Of a stretch of 64,000 nucleotides of DNA, positions 1-8,529 are shown one piece after another. The notes below the pieces were generated by a model. That model did no database searches. It had not been told where the DNA came from and saw only the letters and a program-made list of their open reading frames with translations. Position 1 is the first letter of the stretch, and each line of letters starts with the position of its first letter. Origin of the DNA: G963667675 sp964291545 (lineage in GTDB: Bacteria > Chloroflexota > Dehalococcoidia > Lucifugimonadales > UBA3495); NCBI GenBank assembly GCA_964291545.2, contig OZ219861.1:930001-994000 (forward strand), read 5' to 3'. Both the position numbers and the translations under genes were made by a program.

Positions 1-320
1 ATGATGGCGAAACCAAAGGCCCAGAAGGACAACGACGCTATGGCGAAGTCCATGAAGCTCTTGGTCATGTAATTGGTCGTGTTCTTGGACCGTATCAGCC
101 CAGCTCCGAGAAACGCAAAGCCCGCCTGCATGAAAAACACCAGGAAGGCGGCAACCATAGTGGTCAGATTGCCGATGTCCGTGGTGTTCCTCTCCACGGT
201 GACCTCGTCCGTGGCAAAGGCCACGTTGTAGCCCGCTAGCACCCCCGCCGCCAGCAAGCCGGCTATCACGAAGGGCAACACCCTCCGCAAGTTGATTGAC
301 GGCAACACCCCTTGCAACAT
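1..320 (-). CDS. amt: Ammonium transporter Amt, N-terminal part (runs off the left edge)
   Basis: Inner-membrane ammonium channel; only the first 106 codons are in the window. After a hydrophobic N-terminal segment (about residues 12-30, probably a signal peptide) comes the first Amt helix with FLVFFMQAGFAF and the motif RSKNT, then FMDFAIASLSFWAFGFA of the next helix, all characteristic of Amt/MEP/Rh proteins. The usual EAG before this RSKN motif is GAG here. The ATG is preceded by a G-rich ribosome site about 7 bases upstream. It is divergent from the inositol phosphate synthase gene. Pore residues lie outside the window. Confidence 0.9.
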   Translation of the reverse strand, partial: MLQGVLPSINLRRVLPFVIAGLLAAGVLAGYNVAFATDEVTVERNTTDIGNLTTMVAAFLVFFMQAGFAFLGAGLIRSKNTTNYMTKSFMDFAIASLSFWAFGFAI

Positions 321-420
321 GAAGCACCCCCAATAGATTTCGGGTTATCCGGCGTTAGTCTAAAAATCGCTTATTAAATCAATGTTGCCAGCTTGTAAAC
401 GTTTTGTTACCCTGCCCCCA

Positions 421-449
421 TTGACTGCTAACAAAAAAACCGTTATCAT
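421..449 (+). promoter_or_regulatory. Sigma-70-like promoter placed for a leaderless transcript
   Basis: TTGACT at 421-426 and TATCAT at 444-449 are separated by 17 bases, a near-consensus -35/-10 pair. The ATG of the next gene is at 458, only 8 bases after the -10 box, and no Shine-Dalgarno sequence lies between them. Transcription would start at or next to the start codon, giving a leaderless mRNA. This is inference from sequence only. Confidence 0.5.
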
Positions 450-457
450 CCACCGCC

Positions 458-1966
458 ATGAGCAACGCAAAACAGATAATCGAACGTTTCGGTGGTCAGT
501 CCGCACTGGCGGCCCTTCTCGGCAAGCGTCAGAGCACGGTGCAGCATTGGGCCAGGACGGGCAGGATCCCGTCCCAATGGCATGAGCGGCTCCTCGAGCT
601 CGCCCGCCGCCATGGCGTCAGCTTGGAACCCAAGGACTTCGTCGCATCTGGCGCTCCCGGCATCAGCCCCGCCGGCGGCAAGCTGGGCGTCCTGCTAGTC
701 GGCCTGGGAGCCGTGTCCTCCACCTTCATTGCCGGTGTCGAGCACGTCCGCCGCGGAACGGGTATGCCCGTCGGCTCCGTCTCCCAACTGGGTGCCATTC
801 GCCTCGGCAAGCGCACCGACGGGCGGTCGCCCCTCATACGCGACTTCGTCCCCTTGGCCGACCTTGACCAGTTGGTGTTCGGAGCCTGGGACCCCATTCC
901 CGACAACGCCTACGCCGCCGCCGTTAAGGCCGGCGTCCTGGACCGCCACGACCAGGTCGAACCCATCGCCGACTTCCTCAAGTCAGTCCAACCCATGCCC
1001 GCCGTCTTCGACAACGACTACGTGCGCCGCATCAACGGGACCAACCTCAACGCCGCCGGTTCCAAGCCCGCCTCCGTTGAAGCCATCCGCAACGACATCC
1101 GGCGTTTCAAAGAGGACAACGGCTGCGACCGCCTGGTCATGGTCTGGTGCGCCTCCACCGAAAAATTCATTACCGAGACCGATGTTCACCAGGACATTGA
1201 AAATTTCGTTGGCGGCCTCCACGACGAGAACGAAAGCATCGCCCCCTCCATGCTCTACGCCTACGCCGCCCTCATGGAGGGAGTCCCCTTCGTCAACGGC
1301 GCCCCAAACCTGACCGTCGACGTACCGGCCATGGAAAAGCTGGCCCGGGACCAGGGCGTTCCCGTATGCGGCAAGGACTTCAAGACCGGCCAGACCCTCG
1401 TCAAGACCGTCCTCGGCCCCATGCTGAAGGCCAGGATGCTGGGCCTCAACGGCTGGTTCTCCACCAACATCCTGGGTAACCGCGACGGCGAAGTCCTCGA
1501 CGAGCCCGAAAACTTCAGGACTAAGGAAGAGTCCAAGCTGGGCGTACTGGAATACATCCTCCAGCCCGACGTGTACCCCGAGCTATACTCCGACGCCTAC
1601 CACAAGGTCAGAATCAACTACTACCCGCCCAGGGGCGACAATAAAGAGGGATGGGACAACATCGACCTCTTTGGCTGGCTTGGCCGCCGCATGCAGATCA
1701 AGGTCGACTTCCTGTGCTCCGATTCAGTCCTGGCCGCGCCCCTGGTCCTTGACCTCGTCCTGTTCATGGACCTGGCCCAGCGCGCCGGCTTGGCGGGCAT
1801 CCAGGAATGGCTGTCCTTCTACTTCAAAAGCCCCCATCACGCCCGGTCCGTCTATCCCGAGCACGATCTGTTCATCCAGCAGACCAAGCTCAAGAACACC
1901 CTCAGGTGGCTGATGGGCGAGGAACAGATAACCCACCTGGGCATGGAATACTACCGCAGCGACTAG
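458..1966 (+). CDS. Inositol-3-phosphate synthase with N-terminal helix-turn-helix
   Basis: Converts glucose 6-phosphate to 1D-myo-inositol 3-phosphate with NAD, the first step toward inositol lipids and inositol-based solutes. Residues 75-502 are the synthase: Rossmann motif VLLVGLGAVSS, NGAPN, catalytic region GKDFKTGQT, and GWFSTNILGNRDG. Residues 1-62 are an extra module resembling small Cro/YdaS-like HTH domains (FGGQSALAALLGKRQSTVQHW), which the catalytic family does not need. The synthase core could in principle start near residue 75, but no start codon with a ribosome site is seen there and the promoter fits the ATG at 458. The HTH could be regulatory or only structural. The stop codon overlaps that of the convergent next gene. 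Confidence 0.9.
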   Translation: MSNAKQIIERFGGQSALAALLGKRQSTVQHWARTGRIPSQWHERLLELARRHGVSLEPKDFVASGAPGISPAGGKLGVLLVGLGAVSSTFIAGVEHVRRGTGMPVGSVSQLGAIRLGKRTDGRSPLIRDFVPLADLDQLVFGAWDPIPDNAYAAAVKAGVLDRHDQVEPIADFLKSVQPMPAVFDNDYVRRINGTNLNAAGSKPASVEAIRNDIRRFKEDNGCDRLVMVWCASTEKFITETDVHQDIENFVGGLHDENESIAPSMLYAYAALMEGVPFVNGAPNLTVDVPAMEKLARDQGVPVCGKDFKTGQTLVKTVLGPMLKARMLGLNGWFSTNILGNRDGEVLDEPENFRTKEESKLGVLEYILQPDVYPELYSDAYHKVRINYYPPRGDNKEGWDNIDLFGWLGRRMQIKVDFLCSDSVLAAPLVLDLVLFMDLAQRAGLAGIQEWLSFYFKSPHHARSVYPEHDLFIQQTKLKNTLRWLMGEEQITHLGMEYYRSD

Positions 1967-2817
1967 GTCCCGGCGTCCGCTCCCGGCCTTCTGGCGCCCT
2001 TCAACCGGCTGACCAGCTCCCGTATTCCCGCCGTGTCCTCGCCGGAGGACGCCCCTTCCAGGAAATACTCCAGGTCTGCCAGGGCCTCCGTGTGTTGCCC
2101 CAACTGCAGGTGCATCAACCCCCGGTCCCGCCTTTCCTGGGCCGACTGCGGATACAGCGCCACCAGCCGTTCGCTCATGGCCAGGCCTCGTGTCGGGTCT
2201 TGCGCCCGCCAGTAAATCGCCTTCAGGTTCCGCAGAATCCGCGCCACGTACTGCCGGTTGTTCAACGGGGTCAAGAATCTCTCGTCCCAGGCAATGTCGG
2301 CCCCCGTTGCCTGCCTCATTCGCTCCGCGCATTCTTGTTCCGAAAGTAACACGCCCCGGTGGAACGGGTCGATGAACAGCCCCTCCACTTCCGGATGCAT
2401 CACCAGCAAGTGCCCCGGCATTCCCACCCCAAGCAGGGGTACGCCCACCCGCTTGCCTACTTCGATGAACACCAGCGCCAGCGTGATCGGAATGCCCAAC
2501 CGGCGGCTCAACACCTCGTTCAGAAAGCTGTTCCGGGGATCGTAGTAGTCTTCCGTATTTCCCTGGAACCCAATATCGTCTGACAGGTATTCGCTGAGAG
2601 TGTTGAGGCAGTAGAGAGGGTCCTGCTCCGGCGACACGCGGTCCGCAACTCCGGCCGCCAGAGAGTCCAAGACCTCTAGCTGGCCGTCTACGTCCAGATC
2701 AGGGTACTCCGTTGCGGCGATGAGCAGGGCCGTGGTGCCCGGATCAATGTCCTCGTCGCGCCGGCTGGCTACTTCGACGAACGCCGCCCACTCGGCCGAC
2801 TCCCGAGGCCCGCTCAT
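1963..2817 (-). CDS. SirB1-like transglutaminase-fold/TPR protein
   Basis: Cytoplasmic protein of the SirB1 family (transglutaminase-like fold followed by tetratricopeptide helices); biochemical role not established. Family features seen are the segment DDIGFQGNTEDYYDPRNSFL, then RRLGIPITLALVFIEVGKRVG, GMPGHLLV and FIDPFHRG, followed by NLKAIYWRAQD and repeated helices ending in a TPR-like stretch. The ATG at 2817 gives MSGPRESAEW; the frame is open to 2892, but those residues look unlike protein. Its stop overlaps by a few bases with that of the inositol phosphate synthase (convergent). Confidence 0.8.
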   Translation of the reverse strand: MSGPRESAEWAAFVEVASRRDEDIDPGTTALLIAATEYPDLDVDGQLEVLDSLAAGVADRVSPEQDPLYCLNTLSEYLSDDIGFQGNTEDYYDPRNSFLNEVLSRRLGIPITLALVFIEVGKRVGVPLLGVGMPGHLLVMHPEVEGLFIDPFHRGVLLSEQECAERMRQATGADIAWDERFLTPLNNRQYVARILRNLKAIYWRAQDPTRGLAMSERLVALYPQSAQERRDRGLMHLQLGQHTEALADLEYFLEGASSGEDTAGIRELVSRLKGARRPGADAGT

Positions 2818-2917
2818 TCCCAGACCCTCACCCGCTTTGCGCCAATAGCATTGGAAGGCGTCCCGGGGAGTCCATGCAGGAACAAGGCACAACGGGCTCC
2901 TGTCAGGCCGGGAACCG

Positions 2918-4261
2918 TTACCTCTCCAAGTCCTCTACAGTCATGTCGCCCGGCAGGACGCCCTCGTAACTGATGAGGTCGCTGACCCGTACCCACCTGC
3001 CTCCCTCCACTCGGGCTAGGTAGGCGCTTTGGACGGGGTCGTGGTCCGTGGGGCTCATGCTGACCGGCCCCAGGCATACCGTGCACTGGAAGTCCGAGAT
3101 TGACTCCACGGCCTCGACCAGACCTTCCCTGGTAAGGTCCCTTCCCGCACGTTCCAGGGCCTCCACCACCAACTCGCCGATGTACTGGCCGTAAAGGGTC
3201 AGCGTATTGCCGTTCTCCACTCCCATGTAGTCCTGCATCAATTTATGGTGTTCGGCAACGCCTGGGTCCCCAGGTTCGAAAGCTGAACTGAGGTATGCCA
3301 GGGACACGGTGCCTTCTATCACCTGCCCTCCGGACAACAGCACCGTTAATTCATTGGCGCTGACTATGCTCAACACAAAGGGCACGTCCCAGTTCAGGTT
3401 CGACCTGGCGTGTTTGATCGCGGAGGCGAAATGCTGGGGAGTAGCCCAGATTGCAATCACGTCGGCTCCCGCCGCCTGGAGCCGGTCTACCTGGGAAGAT
3501 AGGTCCAAGTCCACCGCCTCGTGGCTTTCCTCGCCCACGATCTCCAGGGCGTCGCCCACTCCCCGCCTGATGCCGTCCATTCCGTCCAGGCCGAAATCGT
3601 CGTTCTGCCGCATCAGTCCCAGCTTCTGCCCGGGATAGGTCTCCGCAATATATTGCCCCAGTATGACCCCCTCCGCGACGTAGTTCGGGATCGACCCGAA
3701 GACCATGGGCCTGGCCTCGGGGTCCTTCACCCACTCCGTGGCGCCGGTGCCCATGAACAGATCGGGCACTCCGTTCTCCTGGAGGTAGTCCACGACTTGC
3801 AGGTGAGTAGGGGTGCCGAAGCCGTTGATCAGGGCAAAGATTTGGTCCTGCTCCACCAGCTTGCGCACCAGGTCCACCGTCTTGGGCGGCGAGTATGAGT
3901 CATCTTCTATCAGGAACTTGATCTTCCGGCCGTTCACTCCCCCCTTGGTCTCGTTCACGTAATTGAAGTAGGCCTCGATGGCCTTGGGAATCTGGGCGTA
4001 GACGGCGGCGGGTCCCGTGAGAGAGGCGTGCGTCCCCAGCACCACCTCGTCATCGGTAACCCCTGGGACCGTCGCGGGCGTCGGCGCCTCAGTGGCGGGA
4101 GGGTCCGTGGGCGCCTCCGTTGGCTCTGCGGTAGCCGTGGCTGTAGGTCGCTCTGTGGGCGCCGGTGCGTCCCCGTCGCCGCCTCCGCAAGCCGCAATCA
4201 AAAGCGTCGTGGTGAGCAGTCCGGCAATCAGCCACACCCAAACTCTCTTTGACAACCTCAT
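2918..4261 (-). CDS. Branched-chain amino-acid-type ABC substrate-binding lipoprotein
   Basis: Periplasmic-binding-protein type I (Peripla_BP_6/LivK-like) receptor for the adjoining Liv-type transporter. Signal peptide with lipobox LIAAC (Cys25), then a Pro/Thr/Ala-rich linker to about residue 65, then the binding fold starting VTDDEVVLGTHASLTG and containing GVNGRKIKFLIEDDSYSP. Last gene of the minus-strand operon livG-livF-livH-livM, 144 bases after livM. True ligand cannot be read from sequence; this class also binds urea, short amides and aromatic acids. Confidence 0.9.
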   Translation of the reverse strand: MRLSKRVWVWLIAGLLTTTLLIAACGGGDGDAPAPTERPTATATAEPTEAPTDPPATEAPTPATVPGVTDDEVVLGTHASLTGPAAVYAQIPKAIEAYFNYVNETKGGVNGRKIKFLIEDDSYSPPKTVDLVRKLVEQDQIFALINGFGTPTHLQVVDYLQENGVPDLFMGTGATEWVKDPEARPMVFGSIPNYVAEGVILGQYIAETYPGQKLGLMRQNDDFGLDGMDGIRRGVGDALEIVGEESHEAVDLDLSSQVDRLQAAGADVIAIWATPQHFASAIKHARSNLNWDVPFVLSIVSANELTVLLSGGQVIEGTVSLAYLSSAFEPGDPGVAEHHKLMQDYMGVENGNTLTLYGQYIGELVVEALERAGRDLTREGLVEAVESISDFQCTVCLGPVSMSPTDHDPVQSAYLARVEGGRWVRVSDLISYEGVLPGDMTVEDLER

Positions 4262-4405
4262 GTCTTCACCCTCTTCGACGGTTCAGCCTATTTGTTCCTG
4301 GTTTGTATCTGGCGAATCAACGGCGGATTATACCACACGCAGCGGTATCGGCTTGGAATACGCAGAGGCCCGCAGCCTGGTTTGGCAAGGGCCCGGCCGC
4401 CGCTC

Positions 4406-5476
4406 CTACCGCAGCCGGAAAGTCCAACGACGCTGCCATAAGGCCCGAAGTTCGTTCAGGCTCCAGCCTTTGGGTCGTTGTACCCGGGGTCTTTGTATGA
4501 ATCCCGCAATGCCCCTGGGAAATAGCACAATCGCCCCTATCAGGGCCGCCCCGAACAGTACGTTCCGAAGGTCGTTGACCCCCGGTACGACCTTGGACAG
4601 TTCGCTGATTGCTTCCGACTGAAAGGTCAAGAACAACGCTGCGATTATGGAACCCGCCACGCTGCCCAGCCCTCCGATCACAATCGCCACCAGGAAGAAG
4701 ATCGAATCTATGAGGCCGAGGCTGTCGGGGGATACAAAGCCCTGTACGGCAAAGAAAAGCCCTCCTCCAATGCCCGCATACAGCGAGCTTATCCCAAAGG
4801 CCATCGCCTTGTGCTTCGGTACGTCGACCCCCATCTGTTCCGCTCCTACCTCACTGTCCCTCAAGGCGATAAAAGCTCGGCCTATGCGGCTTCGGGTAAG
4901 GTTCACGAACACGACCGTCATAATCACCGCCGCGGCTATCGCGACGTAGTACATCCAGTCCCGGCTGTCCAGCACGCTTCCCAGGAAGCCCGGCGGTTCC
5001 ACCGCGCTTCCCCTGATGCCCAACGCCCCTTGGGTCCACTGGGTCAAGGCCTTCAGTTTGAGAATCTGGGGGAAGGCCAGCATCAGCCCAAACGTGGCAA
5101 TTGCCAGGTAAGGCCCCCTCAGCCGCACCGCCGGGATTCCAATTACTACCCAACCCACCACCGCGGTCGCCGCCGCCGACAAGCCAATGGCCCCCCACAA
5201 TGGAAAGCCGTACTGCTGCGACAGCACCGCCGTCATGTACGCGCTTACCAGCACCAGCGCCGCATGTCCCAGCGATATCTGCCCGCTGTAACCCGTCAGC
5301 AGGTTCATGCCCAGCAGAATTAGCAGCCACACCGCGAACATGGTGGCGTTGAAGGTCCGGAATTCCCCGAGAAACCCGTTGAAGAAAGGCCACTCGTGAA
5401 GGAATGGAAACAGCGCCATGAAGACTGCCAGCAGCAGCAACCCGAAGGTCTTTGGTCCGGGCGCGGCGGCTCGCAC
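4406..5476 (-). CDS. livM: Branched-chain amino-acid ABC transporter permease LivM
   Basis: Inner-membrane permease of a Liv-type ABC importer. About ten hydrophobic segments; family motifs GMNLLTGYSGQISLGHAA near residue 60 and GGLGSVAGSIIAA near the C-terminus. It starts with GTG four bases after the livH stop, so translation is probably coupled. About 356 residues, normal for LivM. The last residues (RPKGWSLNEL onward) form a short hydrophilic tail. Confidence 0.92.
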   Translation of the reverse strand: MRAAAPGPKTFGLLLLAVFMALFPFLHEWPFFNGFLGEFRTFNATMFAVWLLILLGMNLLTGYSGQISLGHAALVLVSAYMTAVLSQQYGFPLWGAIGLSAAATAVVGWVVIGIPAVRLRGPYLAIATFGLMLAFPQILKLKALTQWTQGALGIRGSAVEPPGFLGSVLDSRDWMYYVAIAAAVIMTVVFVNLTRSRIGRAFIALRDSEVGAEQMGVDVPKHKAMAFGISSLYAGIGGGLFFAVQGFVSPDSLGLIDSIFFLVAIVIGGLGSVAGSIIAALFLTFQSEAISELSKVVPGVNDLRNVLFGAALIGAIVLFPRGIAGFIQRPRVQRPKGWSLNELRALWQRRWTFRLR

Positions 5477-5479
5477 CGG

Positions 5480-6367
5480 CTACACCCGCCTCCGGGCGGG
5501 CCTTCCGAAGATTCCGGTGGGCCGCACCATCAACACCAGCACGATGATTCCGAAGGCCACCGCCAGGTCGATACTGCCTACGCCGGAGGGCGTATAAGTG
5601 CCGGCCATGTTCTTCACGACCCCAATCACCAGTCCGCCGGCCACGGCACCTGCAGGGCTGTCCAGGCCGCCCACCACCGCCGCCGACAGGGCGAAAAGCA
5701 AAACAAAAAACATGGTGCGGATGTCCAGCCCCAGGCTCTGGGCTGCCAGTATTCCGGCTATGGCGCCAACCGCGGCGCCCAATCCCCAGCCAGTGCTCAA
5801 CATCCGGCCCACCGGTATGCCTACCAACCGGCTGGCCAGCCGGTTTTGGGCCGTTGCCCTCATCGCCAGCCCGAACTTGGTCCGCTGGAACAGCAGGTAC
5901 AACAGGGCCGTGATGACTATGGACACCGCCAGGATTCCCAGGTTCAAACGCCCTATGCAGACCCCTCCGGCGCAAGATGCGTCCCCGCTGAATACGCTGA
6001 ACGGGCCAAACCCCTTGGGCAACGGTCCCCAGATGTACAGGGCCAACCCGTCGAACACCAAGAACAGCCCCAAGGCGACGATAAGAGAGTTGAGCGGAGA
6101 TGTCCCTTCCACCCGCCGTACGATTAGCCATTCCACCAATGCTCCCATCGCCATGGCGGACAACAGGGTCAGGAAGAAAGCGGGCCAGAATCCCATGGCC
6201 GTGCCCAATGCCGACCAGGCGACGAACGTCGAGAACATCGCCATCTGGCCTTGGGCGAAGTTAAGCGTCCCCGTCGAGCGGTATATCAACACTATTCCCA
6301 GCGCCAGGATCCCGTAGAGGCTCCCGCTGGCTATGCCGCCGATTAGTTGTTGCAGAAACAGGTCCAT
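5480..6367 (-). CDS. livH: Branched-chain amino-acid ABC transporter permease LivH
   Basis: Partner permease to LivM. N-terminal QQLIGGIASGSLYGILALGI, then TGTLNFAQGQMAMF, the LivH signature, and GGLDSPAGAVAGGLVIG near residue 255. 295 residues is typical. It lies between livF (42 bases upstream) and livM (4 bases downstream) in the minus-strand operon. ATG at 6367. Confidence 0.92.
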   Translation of the reverse strand: MDLFLQQLIGGIASGSLYGILALGIVLIYRSTGTLNFAQGQMAMFSTFVAWSALGTAMGFWPAFFLTLLSAMAMGALVEWLIVRRVEGTSPLNSLIVALGLFLVFDGLALYIWGPLPKGFGPFSVFSGDASCAGGVCIGRLNLGILAVSIVITALLYLLFQRTKFGLAMRATAQNRLASRLVGIPVGRMLSTGWGLGAAVGAIAGILAAQSLGLDIRTMFFVLLFALSAAVVGGLDSPAGAVAGGLVIGVVKNMAGTYTPSGVGSIDLAVAFGIIVLVLMVRPTGIFGRPARRRV

Positions 6368-6409
6368 GATTCTCAGATAATGCTCTGGTTAAGCGCAGCC
6401 GGCTCCCGC

Positions 6410-7117
6410 TCACAGCCCCAAGTAGGCGCTGCGCACCTCTTCGTTGTCCAGCAGGTTCTCGGCCGTGTCCCCCAGCGCCACCTTGCCCCCTTCCAGCACG
6501 TAGCCGTATCCGGCGATGCCCACCGCCAGGTTCGCCGCCTGCTCGGCCAGCAATACCGTTATGCCCTCCCCGTCGCTCAGGTTCTTGATTCTGGAAAACA
6601 TGTCCTGCGCCAGCAGCGGCGCCAGTCCCAACGACGGTTCGTCCAGCAGCAGCAGCCGGGGCCTCGCCATCAGCGCCCGCCCGATGGCCAGCATCTGCTG
6701 CTCCCCGCCGCTCAACAGGTGCGAAGACAGGGACAGCCGTTCTTCCAGCGCCGGGAAGTAAGAGAGCACCCTGTCCATCTGTTCCCGGAAGTCCCTTCCC
6801 TCGCCGCGGGTGTAGGCTCCCAGCCTCAGGTTCTCCAACACCGTCATCTCGCCGAATAGCTGCCGTCCTTCCGGCACCGCGCATATCCCCAGCCTGACGA
6901 TGGCCTCGGTGGACAGTCGCGTAATGTCCTGGCCTGCAAACTCGATCGACCCGGCCAGCACCGGCAGCAGGCCGGCCACCGCCCTGATCGTCGTGCTCTT
7001 CCCCGCCCCGTTGGCCCCTAGGATTGTTACGACCTCACCCTCCGGCGCCTCCAGCGACACGCCGTGCAGGGCGGGCGCCTGCCCGTAAGATACGTGAATG
7101 TCCTTAATCGTCAGCAT
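6410..7117 (-). CDS. livF: Branched-chain amino-acid ABC transporter ATPase LivF
   Basis: ATP-binding subunit of the Liv-type importer. Walker A GANGAGKST, signature LLSGGEQQMLAIGRAL, Walker B LLLLDEPSLGLAP, and the LivF-type stretch ICAVPEGRQLFGEMTVLENL. The ATG at 7117 (MLTIKDIHVSYG) is preferred over an in-frame TTG at 7129; with it the gene overlaps the end of livG by 14 bases, indicating translational coupling. About 235 residues, normal for LivF. Confidence 0.92.
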   Translation of the reverse strand: MLTIKDIHVSYGQAPALHGVSLEAPEGEVVTILGANGAGKSTTIRAVAGLLPVLAGSIEFAGQDITRLSTEAIVRLGICAVPEGRQLFGEMTVLENLRLGAYTRGEGRDFREQMDRVLSYFPALEERLSLSSHLLSGGEQQMLAIGRALMARPRLLLLDEPSLGLAPLLAQDMFSRIKNLSDGEGITVLLAEQAANLAVGIAGYGYVLEGGKVALGDTAENLLDNEEVRSAYLGL

Positions 7118-7877
7118 TCGGCGTCCCAAGGTACGTCTGTATCACCGCCGGGTCGTTGCGGACCTCCGCCGGCGTCCCATCGGCGATCTTCCGCCCGAAG
7201 TCGAGCACGCACACCCGGTCCGATACCCCCATCACCAGCCCCATCCGGTGCTCCACCAGCAGCACGGCCGTTCCCAGTTCTGTCCGAATTCGCTGTATCA
7301 GATGGGCTATCGACTCGACTTGCTGGTGCGTCAGCCCCCCCGCTGGCTCGTCCAGCAGCAGCAGCCGGGGGCGGGAGACCAGGGCCCGCGCAATCTCCAC
7401 CCGCTTCTTCACGTCGTAGGGTAGTGCGTGGACCGGCGTATCCCGCACCTGCGCCAGGTCCAGCAGTCCCAGGGTATCCTCCGCCCTCGCGCCTGCCTCC
7501 TGCTCCTCGCTCCTTTGTCTGGGCAGGCGAAAGGCCGCCTCCAGCGCGCCGTAACCAATCTTCGAGTGTTGCCCCACCAGCAGGTTTTCCATCACCGGCA
7601 TCGACTCGAACAGTTCCAGGTTCTGGAACGTGCGCGCCGCCCCGTTTCCGATAACCTCGTGGGGGCGCATCCTCAGCAAGTCGCGGCCCAAAAACTGGAT
7701 TGAGCCGCTCATGGGGTCATATATGCGGGTGATGCAGTTGAACACCGTGGTCTTACCCGCCCCGTTGGGCCCGATGATTGACACGATCTCCCCGTCGTCC
7801 ACCGAGAATCCGACCCCGTCCAGGGCCAAAATCCCCCCAAACCGTATCGAAAGTCCCTCAACCTCTAGCAGGGCCAA
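7104..7877 (-). CDS. livG: Branched-chain amino-acid ABC transporter ATPase LivG
   Basis: First gene of the Liv operon. ATPase with Walker A GPNGAGKTT, LivG-specific GAARTFQNLELFESMPVMENL, and Walker B LLLLDEPAGGL; ends in the LivG-type motif PAVIQTYLG. The apparent start is TTG at 7877, which follows a G-rich run (GGGGGG) about 6 bases upstream; no better ATG lies close. The variable Q/S signature loop reads LPYDVKKRVEIARAL instead of the canonical LSGG, common in LivG. No promoter could be picked out in the repeat-rich sequence upstream. Confidence 0.9.
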   Translation of the reverse strand: MALLEVEGLSIRFGGILALDGVGFSVDDGEIVSIIGPNGAGKTTVFNCITRIYDPMSGSIQFLGRDLLRMRPHEVIGNGAARTFQNLELFESMPVMENLLVGQHSKIGYGALEAAFRLPRQRSEEQEAGARAEDTLGLLDLAQVRDTPVHALPYDVKKRVEIARALVSRPRLLLLDEPAGGLTHQQVESIAHLIQRIRTELGTAVLLVEHRMGLVMGVSDRVCVLDFGRKIADGTPAEVRNDPAVIQTYLGTPNADD

Positions 7878-8353
7878 ACCAACCCCCCCAAGTAACCCAA
7901 CCTAATCCCATCCCACCCCATCCCCAATACTAACCCGCCCCCAACCCGTCATTCCGGCCCCCGAGCCGGAATCCAGAGCGCCCGTGCACCAACATCGTCG
8001 CATTCCCGCCGGCGCCCCCGTCCGTCCCGAGCCGAGCCCATCGCCCCAACCCGTCATTCCGGCCCCCGAGCCGGAATCCAGAGCGCCCGTGCACCAACAT
8101 CGTCGCATTCCCGCCAATGCCCCCGTCCGTCCCGAGCGGAGACCATGGCCCGCAACCCGTCATTCCGGCCTCCGAGCCGGAATCCAGAGCGCCCGTGCAC
8201 CAACATCGTCGCATTCCCGCCGGCCCTCCAATCCCCCGTTGCCGCTACACTCGGAATGGCACGGGAACCGCAGGCGGGATTCTTGGCCCCAACCTGCCAA
8301 TCCCCCGCACCAAGACCATTACATATCCTAACTCCAGGCCGGGGCCGTTCGCC
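7878..8353. other. Gene-free repeat region upstream of the IS element
   Basis: About 475 C-rich bases with no credible gene. It contains three long direct repeats (7942-8221), and its last bases (8341-8355) are the left half of a dispersed repeat split by the IS110 element. Confidence 0.7.
7942..8221. repeat. Three 69-bp direct repeats with inverted-repeat core
   Basis: Near-identical 69-bp units at 7942-8010, 8047-8115 and 8153-8221, at a period of 105-106 bases. Each contains a hairpin TTCCGG-CCCCCGAG-CCGGAA (one base differs in the third). The 36-37 base intervals are also similar (CCCCCGTCCGTCCCGAG in both), so the whole is a tandem array of about 105 bp. Shorter copies lie at 22958-22987 and 23236-23296. 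Confidence 0.9.
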
Positions 8354-8355
8354 CT

Positions 8356-8500
8356 TGTATCTTAAACATGGACGTGATAGACCGTTTCGTCCTCGGTCTT
8401 GAAGACCGTGGCTCAGCAGGGTCGTCACGTCCTGCCTGCTCGGAGCCCGAACAGTTGAACGGGCGTGGAGCCCGAATTAGGCAAGGATGGGCCAGAGTCG
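8356..8500 (+). ncRNA. Candidate IS110 bridge RNA (target loop and donor loop)
   Basis: Two consecutive structured loops precede the transposase. Target loop 8370-8432: outer stem GGACGTGA/TCACGTCC, inner stem GACC/GGTC, left guide TTCGTCCT (8386-8393), apical hairpin CGGTCTT-G-AAGACCG (8394-8408), right guide GGCTCAG (8410-8416). The left guide matches the left target 8348-8355 in 7 of 8 bases (the exception allows a G-U pair). The right guide is the exact complement of CTGAGCC at 9496-9502. Donor loop about 8445-8492: stem GCCC/GGGC, left guide ACAGTTG (8451-8457) identical to the right end of the element (9489-9495), hairpin CGGGC-GTGGA-GCCCG, right guide CAAG (8482-8485) complementary to CTTG at the left end (8354-8357). 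RNA ends are approximate. Confidence 0.8.
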
Positions 8501-8529
8501 GAGTGAACATCTTTGGAGGAGGTGTATGC

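Noticed and set aside
382..585. Short open frame across the start of the inositol phosphate synthase
   Set aside because: Out-of-frame shadow of the 458-1966 gene; it overlaps the promoter.
7942..8221. CRISPR-like array
   Set aside because: Units are 69 bp, longer than CRISPR repeats; there are only three, the intervals resemble each other, no cas genes are present, and the core recurs singly elsewhere.
8368..8529. N-terminal extension of the IS110 transposase
   Set aside because: The frame is open, but this stretch folds into two guide loops and a strong ribosome site sits before the ATG at 8530.
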